A program made the translations under genes and the position numbers. Shown piece by piece: positions 31,879-44,557 of a stretch of DNA of 64,000 bases (position 1 is the stretch's first letter; each line of letters starts with the position of its first letter). The notes under the pieces were generated by a model that saw nothing but the letters and a program-made list of their open reading frames with translations, had not been told where the DNA came from and searched no databases. Source of the stretch: Jaltomata sinuosa (lineage: Eukaryota > Streptophyta > Magnoliopsida > Solanales > Solanaceae); NCBI GenBank assembly GCA_003996215.1, contig QJPP01007241.1, positions 1,054,001-1,118,000 of the forward strand. Direction: 5' to 3'.

Positions 31879-34353
31879 ATGCCAAGTACCCGAAGCTCGG
31901 GTGAATCAACAGTACCTTACGACCCCGAGCTTGCGAGAACATTAAGGCAGAATATGGCTGCACAAAACGAGGCAGCAAGGATCGCTGCAGAACTGCAGGC
32001 CCAACAAAATCTGAATGTTGGTGGTCTGCTGGATGATGTCGCACGGAATGATGAGGATCTCGATCTAGATGGAGCTGGCGCTACGGGCGCCATTGTTCTT
32101 CCTCCGCTAGCGCCCGGGGCCAAGTTTAACATTACCAGCACGATGATTCAGCTGTTGAACTTGAGAGGAGTATTCCGGGGTGTAGCTGGTGATGATCCGA
32201 ACCGTCACTTGATGAACTTCGTGGGCATCTGCAAGTCATTCGAACTGCCGGGAGTGAGTCAGACAGCGATCAGGCTCAGGTTGTTTCCGTTGTCTCTGTC
32301 TGATGAGGCAGCGTTGTGGTTGACAGAGCTGACCCCCGACTCTATCGCAACTTGGGGAGAGTTGAAAGGAGCTTTCCTAGAAAGGTTCTTTCCTCCCTCA
32401 AGGATGATACAGTTGAGGGACGAGATCAGCAATTTCAGGCAACAACCGCACGAAGCGTTACATGAGACTTGGCTGAGGTTCAAGAAGAAGCTGACACAAT
32501 GCCCTAACCATCAGCTGAACGATGAATTCTTGATGCAGACATTCTACAGGGCACTAAATTCGGCTACCAAGCCGACATTGGATAACGCAGCAGGTGGAGC
32601 GTTTATGGGTCGCACTTTTGCCGACGCCACAGCTGTTTTGGACAGGCTCACCAAAACCAACAGGGCCTGGCACACACGAGATTCAGAGGTTGCAGCTAGC
32701 ACCTATACCGTTGGTATGTCAGCAGAACAGCGTAGGAAAGAGGAGGAGCGCGACCAAGACATGGCGCACCTGAAAACTCAGTTGGATCTCCTGACAAAGC
32801 ACTTGTGCTCAGGAGGTATGGAGAAGGTGCAAGCTGTGGGTTCCCAAGGTATGGAGACTGAGGAAGCAAATTACTTAGGAGGTTTCAAGGCCAATGGCCA
32901 GGGAAACCAAGGTCGGAATTATCAGCGAGACAACCACTATGAGAAAAGTGGCTACAAAGAGCGCGACCAAGGAAATTGGAGGAACAACACCGATAGAGGT
33001 GGGTTGTATATACCACCAGGTAATCGGGATAAAACTGGCAGTGAGGCTAAGACCTCCAAACTTGAGAACATGATGGCGAAGATGTTGCTTAAGGTGGAAT
33101 CGACTGACTCTGGGGTAAAGGCAATGCGTAATGAGTTATCAACATTGAGTCAGGTAGTGGAGTCAAACTCAACCGCAATCAAGCAACTAGAGCAGCAAGT
33201 GGGGCAAATCTCGGCATCTCTGAACCAAAGGAAGACAGGTACATTGTCGAGTGACACTACTCATCCGAGGAATGACGCTAGCTGTATGGCGATCACCACA
33301 AGAAGGGGAAAAATATTACCGGAATCACATCCGGTAATTCAGACTCAAGGTGATGATGTGGATGATGAAGAGGCGGTAGAGGAGGAAACTCCAAAGCCCG
33401 CGGAGAAAAGCAAGGAAGCTGAAAAGCTTCCAACTATGATGCCTCGACCACCACCTCCTTTCCCACAGCGTTTGAAGAAGAAAGCTGATGACGGTAAGTT
33501 CCTAAACTTCATGACCATGCTGAAGTAGATTTCAATAAACATACCATGGGTGGAAGCGCTGGAACAAATGCCCGGTTATGCCAAGTTCATGAAGGACTTG
33601 ATTACAAAGAAGAGGTCGGTAAGTTTTGAACCGGAAGATAACCTCCACCACTGCAGCGCTATTTCTTCAAGGTCCTTAGTCAAAAAGAAGGAAGATCCAG
33701 GCGCTTTCACTGTTCCCTGCACTGTTGGGAAGCTCAACTTCGGGAAAGCCTTGTGTGATCTGGGTGCTAGCATCAACTTGATGCCGCTAGCCGTCTATAA
33801 ACAACTGGGTTTGGGAGCTCCTAAACCAACGTCCATAAGAGTGATGATGGCTGACCGCTCAGTAAAGCGACCTGTGGGAATATTGTCTGATGTGCTAGTA
33901 AAGATCGGTAAGCTTATTTTCCCAGCTGACTTTGTGATCTTGGATTGCGAAGTGGATTTCGAAGTTCCCATAATCTTGGGACGACCATTGCTAGCCACAG
34001 CAAGAGCCTTGGTTGACATGGAGAAAAACGAACTGACCTTCAGGCTGAACAATGAAATGGTCAAGTTCGATGTGTCCAGAGTAATGAAGCAACCAAGTGA
34101 CATGAGGGTGGTCGCGGTCATCAATGCTATTGAGGAAGTCCCTGCTGATGTGTATCCTGAGGAGAAACATGTAGAGGAAGGCGGTGAAAATAGAACTAAG
34201 AAACGAAAACACCGCAAGAGAATCTACAAAGAAAGAGCGAAGAAGTTGTCGCGACTAGCGATGGAGCCCAAAAAGGAAGCTGGAATGCCACACTCCATCG
34301 AGTTCTCTTGTTTTGGAGACCCTGGCGGTCTCCAACAGCATTCCAGAATCTGA
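31879..34353 (+). pseudogene. gag-pro, unit 2 (one nonsense codon)
   Basis: Starts at the ATG at 31879 (MPSTRSSGES; an upstream in-frame TTG is not a likely start). Gag is open for about 549 codons and stops at TAG 33526-33528, where unit 1 has CAG. The same frame then continues open through the protease to 34353. Domains match unit 1: Athila-type Gag, a linker with RNYQRDNHYEKSGYKERDQG, retropepsin CDLGASINLMPLA, basic C-terminal tail. No zinc knuckle is evident. The lesion differs from that of unit 1, so each copy is broken at a separate place. Confidence 0.88.
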
Positions 34354-35894
34354 GTCATATCGACTCCACAGGTATTCCTAATTCTCACAGTTTTTAGTTT
34401 TCATATGTATGCATTGGGGACAATGCATGAGTCTAAGTTGAGGGTGTGGGGAAACCTGTGAGTCACCACCGAGGGTTTTTGTTGCCATGTTTCTTTTCCC
34501 TCCGGTGTGCTATCTAGTAGAACCGGCATGTTTAGGTTGTTTATTTTAATGTTTATTTTAATTTTTTTTTAGTGTCTATAGCAAAGCATGCGATTTCTTA
34601 TCAAAGTAGCGCCCCTTTAAAAATTTTCTGGTTTTGAGCTTATGTTGAAACGATTGACTGTCTGGATCCTTGAATGTCATTGTGTGATTATGAGTAGAAT
34701 GAGTATGCTTAAGCCGAGCGGTTGTTTGATAGTTGGTAGCGATATAGTTTCTTGGTGCCAAGAGCGTGTGAGATTATTGGCATAAATTCTTACTCTGTGC
34801 ATGCATCTAGAACTTGCCCGGTCTATTTTGTTAAGTTCGAAGTTTGGTTGCTTAGGAAAGGATCACAGGCCCTTTTTGTGTGCAGTCCACTTAACCTAAA
34901 AGACCGTCCAAATATAAATAATCCCTTGATCCCTGTTTGAGCCATAATTGACCTTGTTCTTTCAATAACCTGTCACCATTCCTGGTTTAACTTTGAATCC
35001 CTATTTTGGCCCTGGTCCTTCCTTGGACATCGTGCACCTCGACTCAGGCAATCAGCCTAAGTTGAGGGTGGCTACTATAGAGGTAAACCCTGTTTTGGCC
35101 CTTGTCCTCCCTTGGACATTGTGCACCTCAACGCAGGCAATCAGCCTAAGTTGAGGGTGGCTACTAGAGAGGTGAATGATAAGAAAAAGAGGATAGTGAA
35201 GATTGGTTGTGAATAGAATGAAAAGTCGGGTGTGTGCCTAAGAAAAAAAAAGAAAGAAAAAAAAAAGAGATGAAAAAGATCGAAAAAGAAATAAAAAGAA
35301 TTGTCAAAATAAAGAGGTCGCACCTGTAGCTAGAAAGAAGGAAATAAAAAGGTGAATAAGGATGGACAAAGTAAGTTATGTGGTAATAAGACGTCGGTAG
35401 TTCCAAGGAGGGCTTAGTCACTAACCCCTAAATGTATCCTACCTGCACCCGAAGCCTCATTACAAGCCTAAACAAATCCTGTAGTGATCCTGGGCGGCTT
35501 TCTGAAGAACAGAAATAGAATAGTAAGGGCAAGCCTATGGTATCGCATGTGCATTGTTTGAAATCGTTTGTGAGTGTGAGCGCTTACCTAGTCCCAAATC
35601 TTGTGTGTGGGATTTCTTTGTGGTGAGGGCACCAAGATGTCTGTATTGTCTATTGATTGTTAGGATAGCTGCGCGTGTGTATGTAGAATGTTCTATCATA
35701 TCGGAATGACATGTTTGGATCCTTGCAAGTTAGTATTTCATACATTCGTGTGCTACGAGGGAGCTTGATTTAATTAAATAAGTTTTGAATGACCATGAGT
35801 TGCTAGAGACATGAGTTTGTGTTCTTAGTTGAGTCGTTTTATTGTTTTATGTTATGTTGCTTGAGGACAAGCGAACGTCTTAAGTTGAGGGTGT
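34354..35894 (+). other. Unit 2 internal 3' non-coding region
   Basis: Matches 28906-30437 closely, including the ~90-100-bp tandem duplication (35002-35165) and the purine tract. No coding frame. Confidence 0.75.
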
Positions 35895-37203
35895 TGATGT
35901 GCCGCTAATTTACGTCACTTTCGACTCCTTTAAACTAAGAACAATCGTACGTTTTCAAGCAACCATTATCGTTTTTGATGTTTTTATGTTGTATTTTTAG
36001 GAAATGGAGACAAACGTGGAAACGGAAGGAAATACGAGAAAAAGAGGATTCTGCCTAAGAGTGACGGCCTGAGTGACGGTCCGTCACACATGTGACGGTC
36101 CGTCACCAAGACCGTCGCATAGAGGCAGTGCCACTGCCTAAGGTTGACGTTCCAGGCGACGGTCCGTCAAGGCAGTGACGGTCCGTCAGCCTGACCGTCG
36201 CACCAAAACAGTAGCGTCAAGCGGCTGCCCGCGTTTTAGGGATTCCTAGCCCGTTTTGGATTTGGTTTCTTTAACTCCTATAAATACCCTATGATAGGTT
36301 TATTTTACATATCGTTCACCCAATAGTTTTAGCATAGTTTTTAGTCGTTTTTGAGAGCAACAACACGTTTTCGTATTCTTGAATTCGTGTTCTTGATTCG
36401 TTCTTGAGTTCTTGGTTTTTCTTGTTCTTGGATTATTGAAGAGTATTTTCATCATATTGTAAGAATCTTCTTTCCTTTATTATGAATTTCTTCTTTTCTT
36501 CTTCGAGCATGAGTAACTAACACTCCCGCAACTAGGGTTGTGGGAGCCATGGCTAAAGTAGCGATATAGATTCCGGGTAGCGACGGGTTCAATTTAAATG
36601 TAGTCACGTTGTTAATCATACTTTATGTCATGTTTCTAGTGGTTGCAAACATTAGAACATGCCTAGGTTTAATTTGCTTGAGTAAAGAGATTAAAACCGG
36701 GAAACTTGATTAACGACAAGGATTCGAGACTACCAACTCTCGTCTTAATGATTAATGCCGTAACTGGATTAATCTACTTGATGTTAGGATTGAAATCTAA
36801 AAAGCACATGTTTTCGAGGTCGAGAGAATAGAAAAGGAAATTTGTTTATTTGGTCGAGAGACGTTTAGACGATACCATTGACGCAATCACATCGTGACAC
36901 GCATATAGAAAGAACCCTGTAACGCCTAGAATCGATTGTTACAACGCCATGGTGAACACGTCCCTAGTTCGCATTCTCTCATATTGATTAAAACTCACAC
37001 GTTTATTACTTATTTTGTTTACGATTTGTTCACACAAACCCCCCCTTATTTATCGGAAACTATTGACCATCAGTCACGTACTTCACTAAAGACTTGAATT
37101 TGCACCGTATTCTATGTGGGATTCGACCCCAACCTAGTTGGGTTCTATATTTGAGTACGACCGCTTACGCTTCCTAATTGGAGGTGTAGTTTGGGCATTA
37201 TCA
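35895..37203 (+). repeat. LTR 3
   Basis: 1309 bp, ends GGGCATTATCA. Unlike LTRs 1 and 2 it is followed by AAAAGTGTTGGGAAACC and not by a primer-binding site: unit 3 starts with the deletion. Confidence 0.92.
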
Positions 37204-38530
37204 AAAAGTGTTGGGAAACCTGTGAGTCACCACCGAGGGTTTTTGTTGCCGAGTTCTTTTCCCTCCGGTGTGCTATCTAGTAGAACCGGCATGTTTAGGT
37301 TGTTTATTGTTTATTTTAAATTTTTTTTAGTGTCTATAGCAAAGCATGCGATTTCTTATCAAAGTAGCGCCCCTTTAAAAAATTTCTGGTTTTGAGCTTA
37401 TGTTGAAACGATTGACTGTCTGGATCCTTGTATGTCATTGTGTGAATATGATAGAATGAATATGCTTAAGCCGAGCGGTTGTTTGATAGTTGGTAGCGAT
37501 ATAGTTTCTTGGGGCCAAGAGTGTGTGAGATTATTGTTGTAAATTCATACTCTGTGCATGCATCTAGAACTTGCCCGGTCTATTTTGTTAAGTTTGAAGT
37601 TTGGTTGCTTAGGAAAGGATCACAGGCCCTTTTTGTGTGTAGTCCACTTAACCTAAAAGACCGTCCAAATATAAATAATCCCTTGATCCCTGTTTGAGCC
37701 ATAATTGATCCCGTTCCTGTTTAACTTTGAAACCCTATTTTGGCCCTGGTCCTTCCATGGACATTGTGCACCTCAACCCAGGCAATCAGCCTAAGTTGAG
37801 GGTGGCTACTGTAGAGGTGAATGATAAGAAAAAAAGGATAGTGAAAATTGGTTGTGAATAGAATGAAAATTCGGGTGTGTGCCTAAGAAAAGAAAAAAAA
37901 AGAGATGAAAAAGATCGAAAAAGTAATAAAAAGAATTGTCAAAATAAAGAGGTCGCACCTGTAGCTAGAAAGAAGGAAATAAAAAGGGGAATAAGGATGG
38001 ACAAAGTAAGTTATGTGGTAATAAGACGTCGGTAGTTCCAAGGAGGGCTTAGTCACTAACCCCTAAATGTATCCTACCTGCACCTGAAGCCTCATTACAA
38101 GCCTAAACAAGTCCTGTAGTGATCCTGAGCGGCTTTCTGAAGAACTGAAATAGAATAGTAAGGGCAAGCCTATGGTATCGCATGTGCATTGTTTGAAATT
38201 GTTTGTGAGTGTGAGCGCTTACCTAATCCCAAATCTTGTGTGTGGGATTTCTTTGTGGTGAGGGCACCAAGATTTCTGTATTGTCTATTGATTGTTAGGA
38301 TAGCTGCGCGTGTGTATGTGGAATGTTCTATCATATCGGAATGACATGTTTGGATCCTTGCAAGTTAGTGTTTCATACATTCGTGTGCTACGAGGGAGCT
38401 TGATTTAATTGAATAAGTTTTGAATGACCATGAGTTGCTATAAGACACGAGTTTGTGTTCTTAGTTGAGTCGTAGTATTGTTTTATGTCATGTTGCTTGA
38501 GGACAAGCGAACGTCTTAAGTTGAGGGTGT
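37204..38530 (+). other. Unit 3 internal region, gag-pro and primer site deleted
   Basis: Sequence jumps from CAAAAAGTG after the LTR directly to TTGGGAAACCTGTGAGTC, which in units 1 and 2 lies about 100 bp after the protease stop. Gag, protease and the primer-binding site are missing. Only one copy of the ~90-bp block remains (37735-37817), where units 1 and 2 have two. Non-coding. Confidence 0.85.
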
Positions 38531-39844
38531 TGATGTGCCGCTAATTTACGTCACTTTCGACTCCTTTTAACCAAGAACAATCGTACGTTTTCAAGCAACC
38601 ATTGTCGTTTTTGATGTTTTTATGTTGGATTTGTAGGAAATGGAGACAAACATGGAAACGGAAGGAAATACGAGAAAAAGAGGATTCTGCCTAAGAGTGA
38701 CGGCCTGAGTGACGGTCCGTCACACATGTGACGGTCCGTCACCATGACCGTCGCATAGAGGCAGTGCCACTGCCTAAGCTTGACGGTCCAGGCGACGGTC
38801 CATCAAGGCAGTGACGGCCCGTCAGCCTGACCATCGCACCAAAACAGTAGCGTCAAGCGGCTGCCCGCGTTTTGGGGATTCCTAGCCCGTTTTGGATTTG
38901 GTTTCTTTGACTCCTATAAATACCCTATGATAGGTTTATTTTACATGTTGTTCACCCAATAGTTTTAGCATAGTTTTTAGTCGTTTTGGAGAGCAAGAAC
39001 ACGTTTTCGTATTCTTGAATTCGTGTTCTTGATTCGTTCTTGAGTTCTTGGTTTTTCTTGTTCTTGGATTATTGAAGAGTATTTTCATCATATTGTAAGA
39101 ATCTTCTTTCCTTTATTATGAATTTCTTCTTTTCTTCTTCGAGCATGAGTAACTAAAACTCCCGCAACTAGGGTTGTGGGAGCCATGGCTAAAGTAGCGA
39201 TATAGATTCCGGGTAGCGACGGGTTTAATTTACATGTAGTCATGTTGTTAATCATACTTTATGTCACGTTTTCTAGTGGTTGCAAACATTAGAACATGCC
39301 TAGGTTTAATTTGCTTGAGTAAAGAGATTAAAACCGGGAAACTTGATTAACGACAAGGATTCGAGACTACCAACTCTCGTCTTAATGATTAATGCCGTAA
39401 CTGGATTAATCTACTTGATGTTTAGGATTGAAAGCTAAAAAAAGCACATCTTTTCGAGGTCGAGAGAATAGAAAAGGAAATCTGTTTATTTGGTTGAGAG
39501 ACGTTTAGACGATACCATTGACGCAATCACATCGTGACACGCATATAGAAAGAACCCTGTAACGCCTAGAATCGATTGTTACAACGCCATGGTGAACACG
39601 TCCCTAGTTCGCATTCTCTCATATTGATTAAAACTCACACGTTTATTACTTGTTTTGTTTACGATTTGTTCACACAAACCCCCCCCTTATTTACCGGAAA
39701 CTATTGACCATCAGTCACGTACTTCACTAAAGACTTGAATTTGCACCGTATTCTCTGTGGGATTCGACCCCAACCTAGTTGGGTTCTATATTTGACTACG
39801 ACCGCTTACGCTTCCTAATTGGAGGTGTAGTTTGGGCGTTATCA
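38531..39844 (+). repeat. LTR 4
   Basis: 1314 bp, same ends as the others, again followed by AAAAGTGTTGGGAAACC. It shares with LTRs 3 and 5 the variant block ACGATTTGTTCACACAAACC near its 3' end, which LTRs 1 and 2 lack. Confidence 0.92.
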
Positions 39845-41175
39845 AAAAGTGTTGGGAAACCTGTGAGTCACCACCGAGGGTTTTTGTTGCCGAGTTCTTT
39901 TCCCTCCGGTGTGCTATCTAGTAGAACCGGCATGTTTAGGTTGTTTATTGTTTATTTTAAATTTTTTTTAGTGTCTATAGCAAAGCATGCGATTTCTTAT
40001 CAAAGTAGCGCCCCTTTAAAAATTTTCTGGTTTTGAGCTTATGTTGAAACGATTGACTGTCTGGATCCTTGTATGTCATTGTGTGAATATGATAGAATGA
40101 GTATGCTTAAGCCGAGCGGTTGTTTGATAGTTGGTAGCGATATAGTTTCTTGGGGCCAAGAGTGTGTGAGATTATTGTTGTAAATTCATACTCTGTGCAT
40201 GCATCTAGAACTTGCCCGGTCTATTTTGTTAAGTTTGAAGTTTGGTTGCTTAGGAAAGGATCACAGGCCCTTTTTGTGTGCAGTCCACTTAACCTAAAAG
40301 ACCGTCCAAATATAAATAATCCCTTGATCCCTGTTTGAGCCATAATTGATCCCGTTCCTGTTTAACTTTGAAACCCTATTTTGGCCCTGGTCCTTCCATG
40401 GACATTGTGCACCTCAACCCAGGCAATCAGCCTAAGTTGAGGGTGGCTACTAGAGAGGTGAATGATAAGAAAAAGAGGATAGTGAATATTGGTTGTGAAT
40501 AGAATGAAAAGTCGGGTGTGTGCCTAAGAGAAAAAAAGAAAAAAAAAAGAGATGAAAAAGATCGAAAAAGAAATAAAAAAATTGTCAAAATAAAGAGGCC
40601 GCACCTGTAGCTAGAAAGAAGGAAATATAAAGGTGAATAAGGATGGACAAAGTAAGTTATGTGGTAATAAGACGTCGGTAGTTCCAAGGAGGGCTTAGTC
40701 ACTAACCCCTAAATGTATCCTACCTGCACCCGAAGCCTCATTACAAGCCTAAACAAGTCCTGTAGTGATCCTGAGCGGCTTTCTTAAGAACTGAAATAGA
40801 ATAGTAAGGGCAAGCCTATGGTATCGCATGTGCATTGTTTAAAATCGGTTGTGAGTGTGAGCGCTTACCTAATCCCAAATCTTGTGTGTGGGATTTCTTT
40901 GTGGTGAGGGCACCAAGATGTCTGTATTGTCTATTGATTGTTAGGATAGCTGCGCGTGTGTATGTAGAATGTTCTATCATATCGGAATGACATGTTTGGA
41001 TCCTTGCAAGTTAGTGTTTCATACATTCGTGTGCTACGAGGGAGCTTGATTTAATTGAATAAGTTTTGAATGACCATGAGTTGCTATAGACACGAGTTTG
41101 TGTTCTTAGTTGAGTCGTAGTATTGTTTTATGTCATGTTGCTTGAGGACAAGCGAACGTCTTAAGTTGAGGGTGT
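39845..41175 (+). other. Unit 4 internal region, same deletion as unit 3
   Basis: Same deletion junction, same single ~90-bp block, differing from unit 3 only by scattered bases. Units 3 and 4 therefore descend from one deleted ancestor and were multiplied afterwards. Confidence 0.85.
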
Positions 41176-42486
41176 TGATGTGCCGCTAATTTACGTCACT
41201 TTCGACTCCTTTAAACTAAGAACAATCGTACGTTTTCAAGCAACCATTGTCGTTTTTGATGTTTTTATGTTGGATTTGTAGGAAATGGAGACAAACATGG
41301 AAACGGAAGGAAATACGAGAAAAAGAGGATTCTGCCTAAGAGTGACGGCCTGAGTGACGGTCCGTCACACATGTGACGGTCCGTCACCAAGACCGTTGCA
41401 TAGAGGCAATGCCACTGCCTAAGGTTGACGGTCCAGGCGACGGTCCGTCAAGGCAGTGACGGTCCGTCAGCCTGACCGTCGCACCAAAACAGTAGCGTCA
41501 AGCGGCTGCCCGCGTTTTGGGGATTCCTAGCCCGTTTTGGATTTGGTTTCTTTGACTCCTATAAATACCCTATGATAGGTTTATTTTACATGTTGTTCAC
41601 CCAATAGTTTTAGCATAGTTTTTAGTCGTTTTTGAGAGCAACAACACGTTTTTGTATTCTTGAATTCGTGTTCTTGATTCGTTCTTGAGTTCTTGGTTTT
41701 TCTTGTTCTTGGATTATTGAAGAGTATTTTCATCATATTGTAAGAATCTTCTTTCCTTTATTATGAATTTCTTCTTTTCTTCTTCGAGCATGAGTAACTA
41801 AAACTCCCGCAACTAGGGTTGTGGGAGCCATGGCTAAAGTAGCGATATAGATTCCGGGTAGCGACGGGTTCAATTTACATGTAGTCACGTTGTTAATCAT
41901 ACTTTATGTCACGTTTTCTAGTGGTTGCAAACATTAGAACATGCCTAGGTTTAATTTGCTTGAGTAAAGAGATTAAAACCGGGAAACTTGATTAACGACA
42001 AGGATTCGAGACTACCAACTCTCGTCTTAATGATTAATGCCGTAACTGGATTAATCTACTTGATGTTTAGGATTGAAAGCTAAAAAGCACATCTTTTCGA
42101 GGTCGAGAGAATAGAAAAGGAAATTTGTTTATTTGGTCGAGAGACGTTTAGACGATACCATTGACGCAATCACATCGTGACACGCATATAGAAAGAACCC
42201 TGTAACGCCTAGAATCAATTGTTACAACGCCATGGTGAACACGTCCCTAGTTCGCATTCTCTCATATTGATTAAAACTCACACGTTTATTACTTGTTTTG
42301 TTTACGATTTGTTCACACAAACCCCCCCTTATTTACCGGAAACTATTGACCATCAGTCACGTACTTCACTAAAGACTTGAATTTGCACCGTATTCTCTGT
42401 GGGATTCGACCCCAACCTAGTTGGGTTCTATATTTGACTACGACCGCTTACGCTTCCTAATTGGAGGTGTAGTTTGGGCGTTATCA
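41176..42486 (+). repeat. LTR 5
   Basis: 1311 bp, ends GGGCGTTATCA and is followed by unrelated sequence (ATTCCTATTTTCC). This is the right edge of the array. Confidence 0.92.
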
Positions 42487-43292
42487 ATTCCTATTTTCCG
42501 AGCATGTCTATCTTCACTCTTATGTTCCATTCCTTATACTTGAGGTTACCGGTATACCATCCACTTCTTAAACTGATTATGTATATACTGTTATTTCAAG
42601 GATCCCAGGTGCTTTATTTCTTACTTACACCTATGCCTGTTGCGTATATATATTCTATTTGCTAGCCTTGTATGTTGTTCTATTGACTTTTCTCTGGGCT
42701 ATTTCCTGTGTACTTTTCATTGATTTTTGTGACTACTTGCTTCTATTCTGTCTGTTACTACGCTTTTATCTTATATATGCCCAGTCGGCCTATGATACCT
42801 ACTGGGTACCTTATGCTTCGCATTTGGTGCTCATACTACACCCTGCATCCTCTTGTGCAGATCCTAGTATGGGCCATCATTGTTAGCTCATGAACACTCG
42901 TGCGAGGTGCTGCTTGTGGTGATATTCTGGACTGAGGGTGAGCTCTTGGCGATCAGAGATTAGCTTTTAGTTTATCTTTTGATTATGTACTCTACTTCTA
43001 CTCGGAGACAGCTTTGTGTAAATATTGTTTTGGATCATTGTACTCCTTATGTAGATTCGACTCTTATATGCTATGATACCAGGTTTTGGGTTTGGTTTAG
43101 CTTCTGCTTTATATCTATATTATTCCTGTTATCTATTTTCTTCATCTTGTACCCTTGCTTCTTCTTATTTAAACTATTCTTTTGCTTAGATTGTTAGATA
43201 GTAGCCTATTACCAACCATTCTTGACTACAAGGATTGGTTCGCCTACTGGGGAGTTGTAGGTGCCATCATGATCGAGAAATTAGGTCGTGAC
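42487..43292 (+). mobile_element. Truncated LTR fragment of a Ty3/gypsy-type element
   Basis: The end of this piece reads GGGGAGTTGTAGGTGCCATC and then GGTCGTGACA, a typical 3' end of Solanaceae Ty3/gypsy LTRs. The 5' part is missing at the LTR 5 boundary. Short open frames inside (42474-42893, 42979-43197) are cysteine/tyrosine-rich and have no motif, so I treat them as chance. Confidence 0.45.
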
Positions 43293-44542
43293 AGATATCT
43301 ATTCTTCATTAGTTGACTCGGGTACCACGCCTGGTACAAGTTCTATTATTCATTGGTTGTCTTAGGTACCACGCCTGATACAGTTTCTATGATTCATTGG
43401 TTGGCTTGGTACCATGCCTCGTATAATTCCTATAATTCATTAATTGGCTCGAGTACCATGCCTAGTGTAGCTTTTATGATTCATTAGTTAGGTTCGGTAC
43501 CACACTTGGTACAACTTTTATGATTTATTGGTTGGCTCGGGTACCATGCCTGGTATAATATTTATGATAATAATTATTGTTACTGTTTATATTGGTTCTG
43601 TGAGTAGATCGGGTTATATTATGGCTGTTGTTTTGGTATCTTTGTGTGATCTGGTTACTTGACATATATTTGGGATCCTTGTGTGGTATGATTACTTGAC
43701 ATATATTTGAGATTCTTGTGTGGTTCGGTTACTTGGCATATATTTGGGATCCTTGTGTTGTCCGGTTACTTGACTTATATTGGGGATCCTTGAGTGATCT
43801 GGGCTAGGGATGTAGAAGAATGGTATATATGTTCTATTATTGTCTACTTACTTGTGGATTCGATATAAGGTATAAGTTATTGTTGTAGAGTCATAGTTGT
43901 TGACTTGGTTAATAATTGGTAGTCAAGGACTTGACTTGGTTTATTGTCAATATTGATTATATTTGACTGAATTATCTGCTGATGGTTGACGAGGATAAGA
44001 ATGGTAATACTCAAAGGTAATATGAGGGATAAAGATAGCATAAGTGGATCAAAGTGATGTGGATTAAATTGTTATATAAGCTGTCATGCTTTTTCTTGTA
44101 ATTTCTATATTATGTTTATGTGATCTAACCCTGCTCGGTTGATGATACCTACCAGTATATGCTGTTTGTACTAATACTACTCTTGCTATAATCTTTTGAG
44201 TATAGTCTAGTTGCAGAATTTAGTAGATATTTCAGATATGACGCGATAAAGATCTCCAACGGCTTCTGTTATTTGTTCCTACAATATAAGTTGTGTCTTG
44301 ATTTTGTAGTCACTCTTAGTAGCTCTTGTACCTATTTAGACTAGTTCCTTGGGAGGGGTTTTCATTGAATTTTTAAAAGATTTCATTATATTCAAAGCTT
44401 TTGTAATTGTTTTTAATAATTAAAGGCAATTCTTATGGTTTGTTATTTACTTCCGCATACTTGTTTTAATGGGTGGTAAGGTTATCCTATCTAGGTGAAT
44501 TAGAGTAGGTTCATGCACGATCTGAGTAGTTGGGTCATGATA
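43293..44542 (+). repeat. 5' LTR of the LARD-like element
   Basis: Begins GATATCTATTCTTC and ends GGGTCATGATA. It opens with about six ~45-bp repeats built on GGTACCACGCCTGGTAC (43305-43560), then four ~37-bp repeats with GGGATCCTTGTGTGG and TTACTTGACATATATT (43640-43800). Confidence 0.75.
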
Positions 44543-44545
44543 ATT

Positions 44546-44557
44546 TGGTATCAGAGC
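44546..44557 (+). promoter_or_regulatory. tRNA-Met primer-binding site of the LARD-like element
   Basis: TGGTATCAGAGC three bases after the left LTR, standard spacing for an LTR retrotransposon. Confidence 0.75.

Larger units (their letters stand above)
24993..42486 (+). mobile_element. Tandem array of a gag-pro-only Athila-type LTR retrotransposon (5 LTRs, 4 internal regions)
   Basis: LTRs of 1309-1314 bp start at 24993, 30438, 35895, 38531 and 41176, all in the same orientation, all starting TGATGTG and ending TTATCA. Spacings are 5445, 5457, 2636 and 2645 bp. The first two internal regions encode Gag and protease; the last two lack them through a shared deletion. No reverse transcriptase, RNase H or integrase is present, so the family is non-autonomous, like plant TR-GAG elements. 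LTR sharing suggests unequal recombination rather than separate insertions. No matching 5-bp duplication flanks the array. Confidence 0.9.

Noticed and set aside
37138..37395. 85-codon frame repeated at 39779-40036
   Set aside because: It spans the LTR-to-deleted-interior junction in units 3 and 4 and repeats only because the units are duplicates.
42474..43197. Possible small membrane or cysteine-rich proteins (63-75 codons)
   Set aside because: They overlap LTR edges, lack motifs and are within the length expected by chance.
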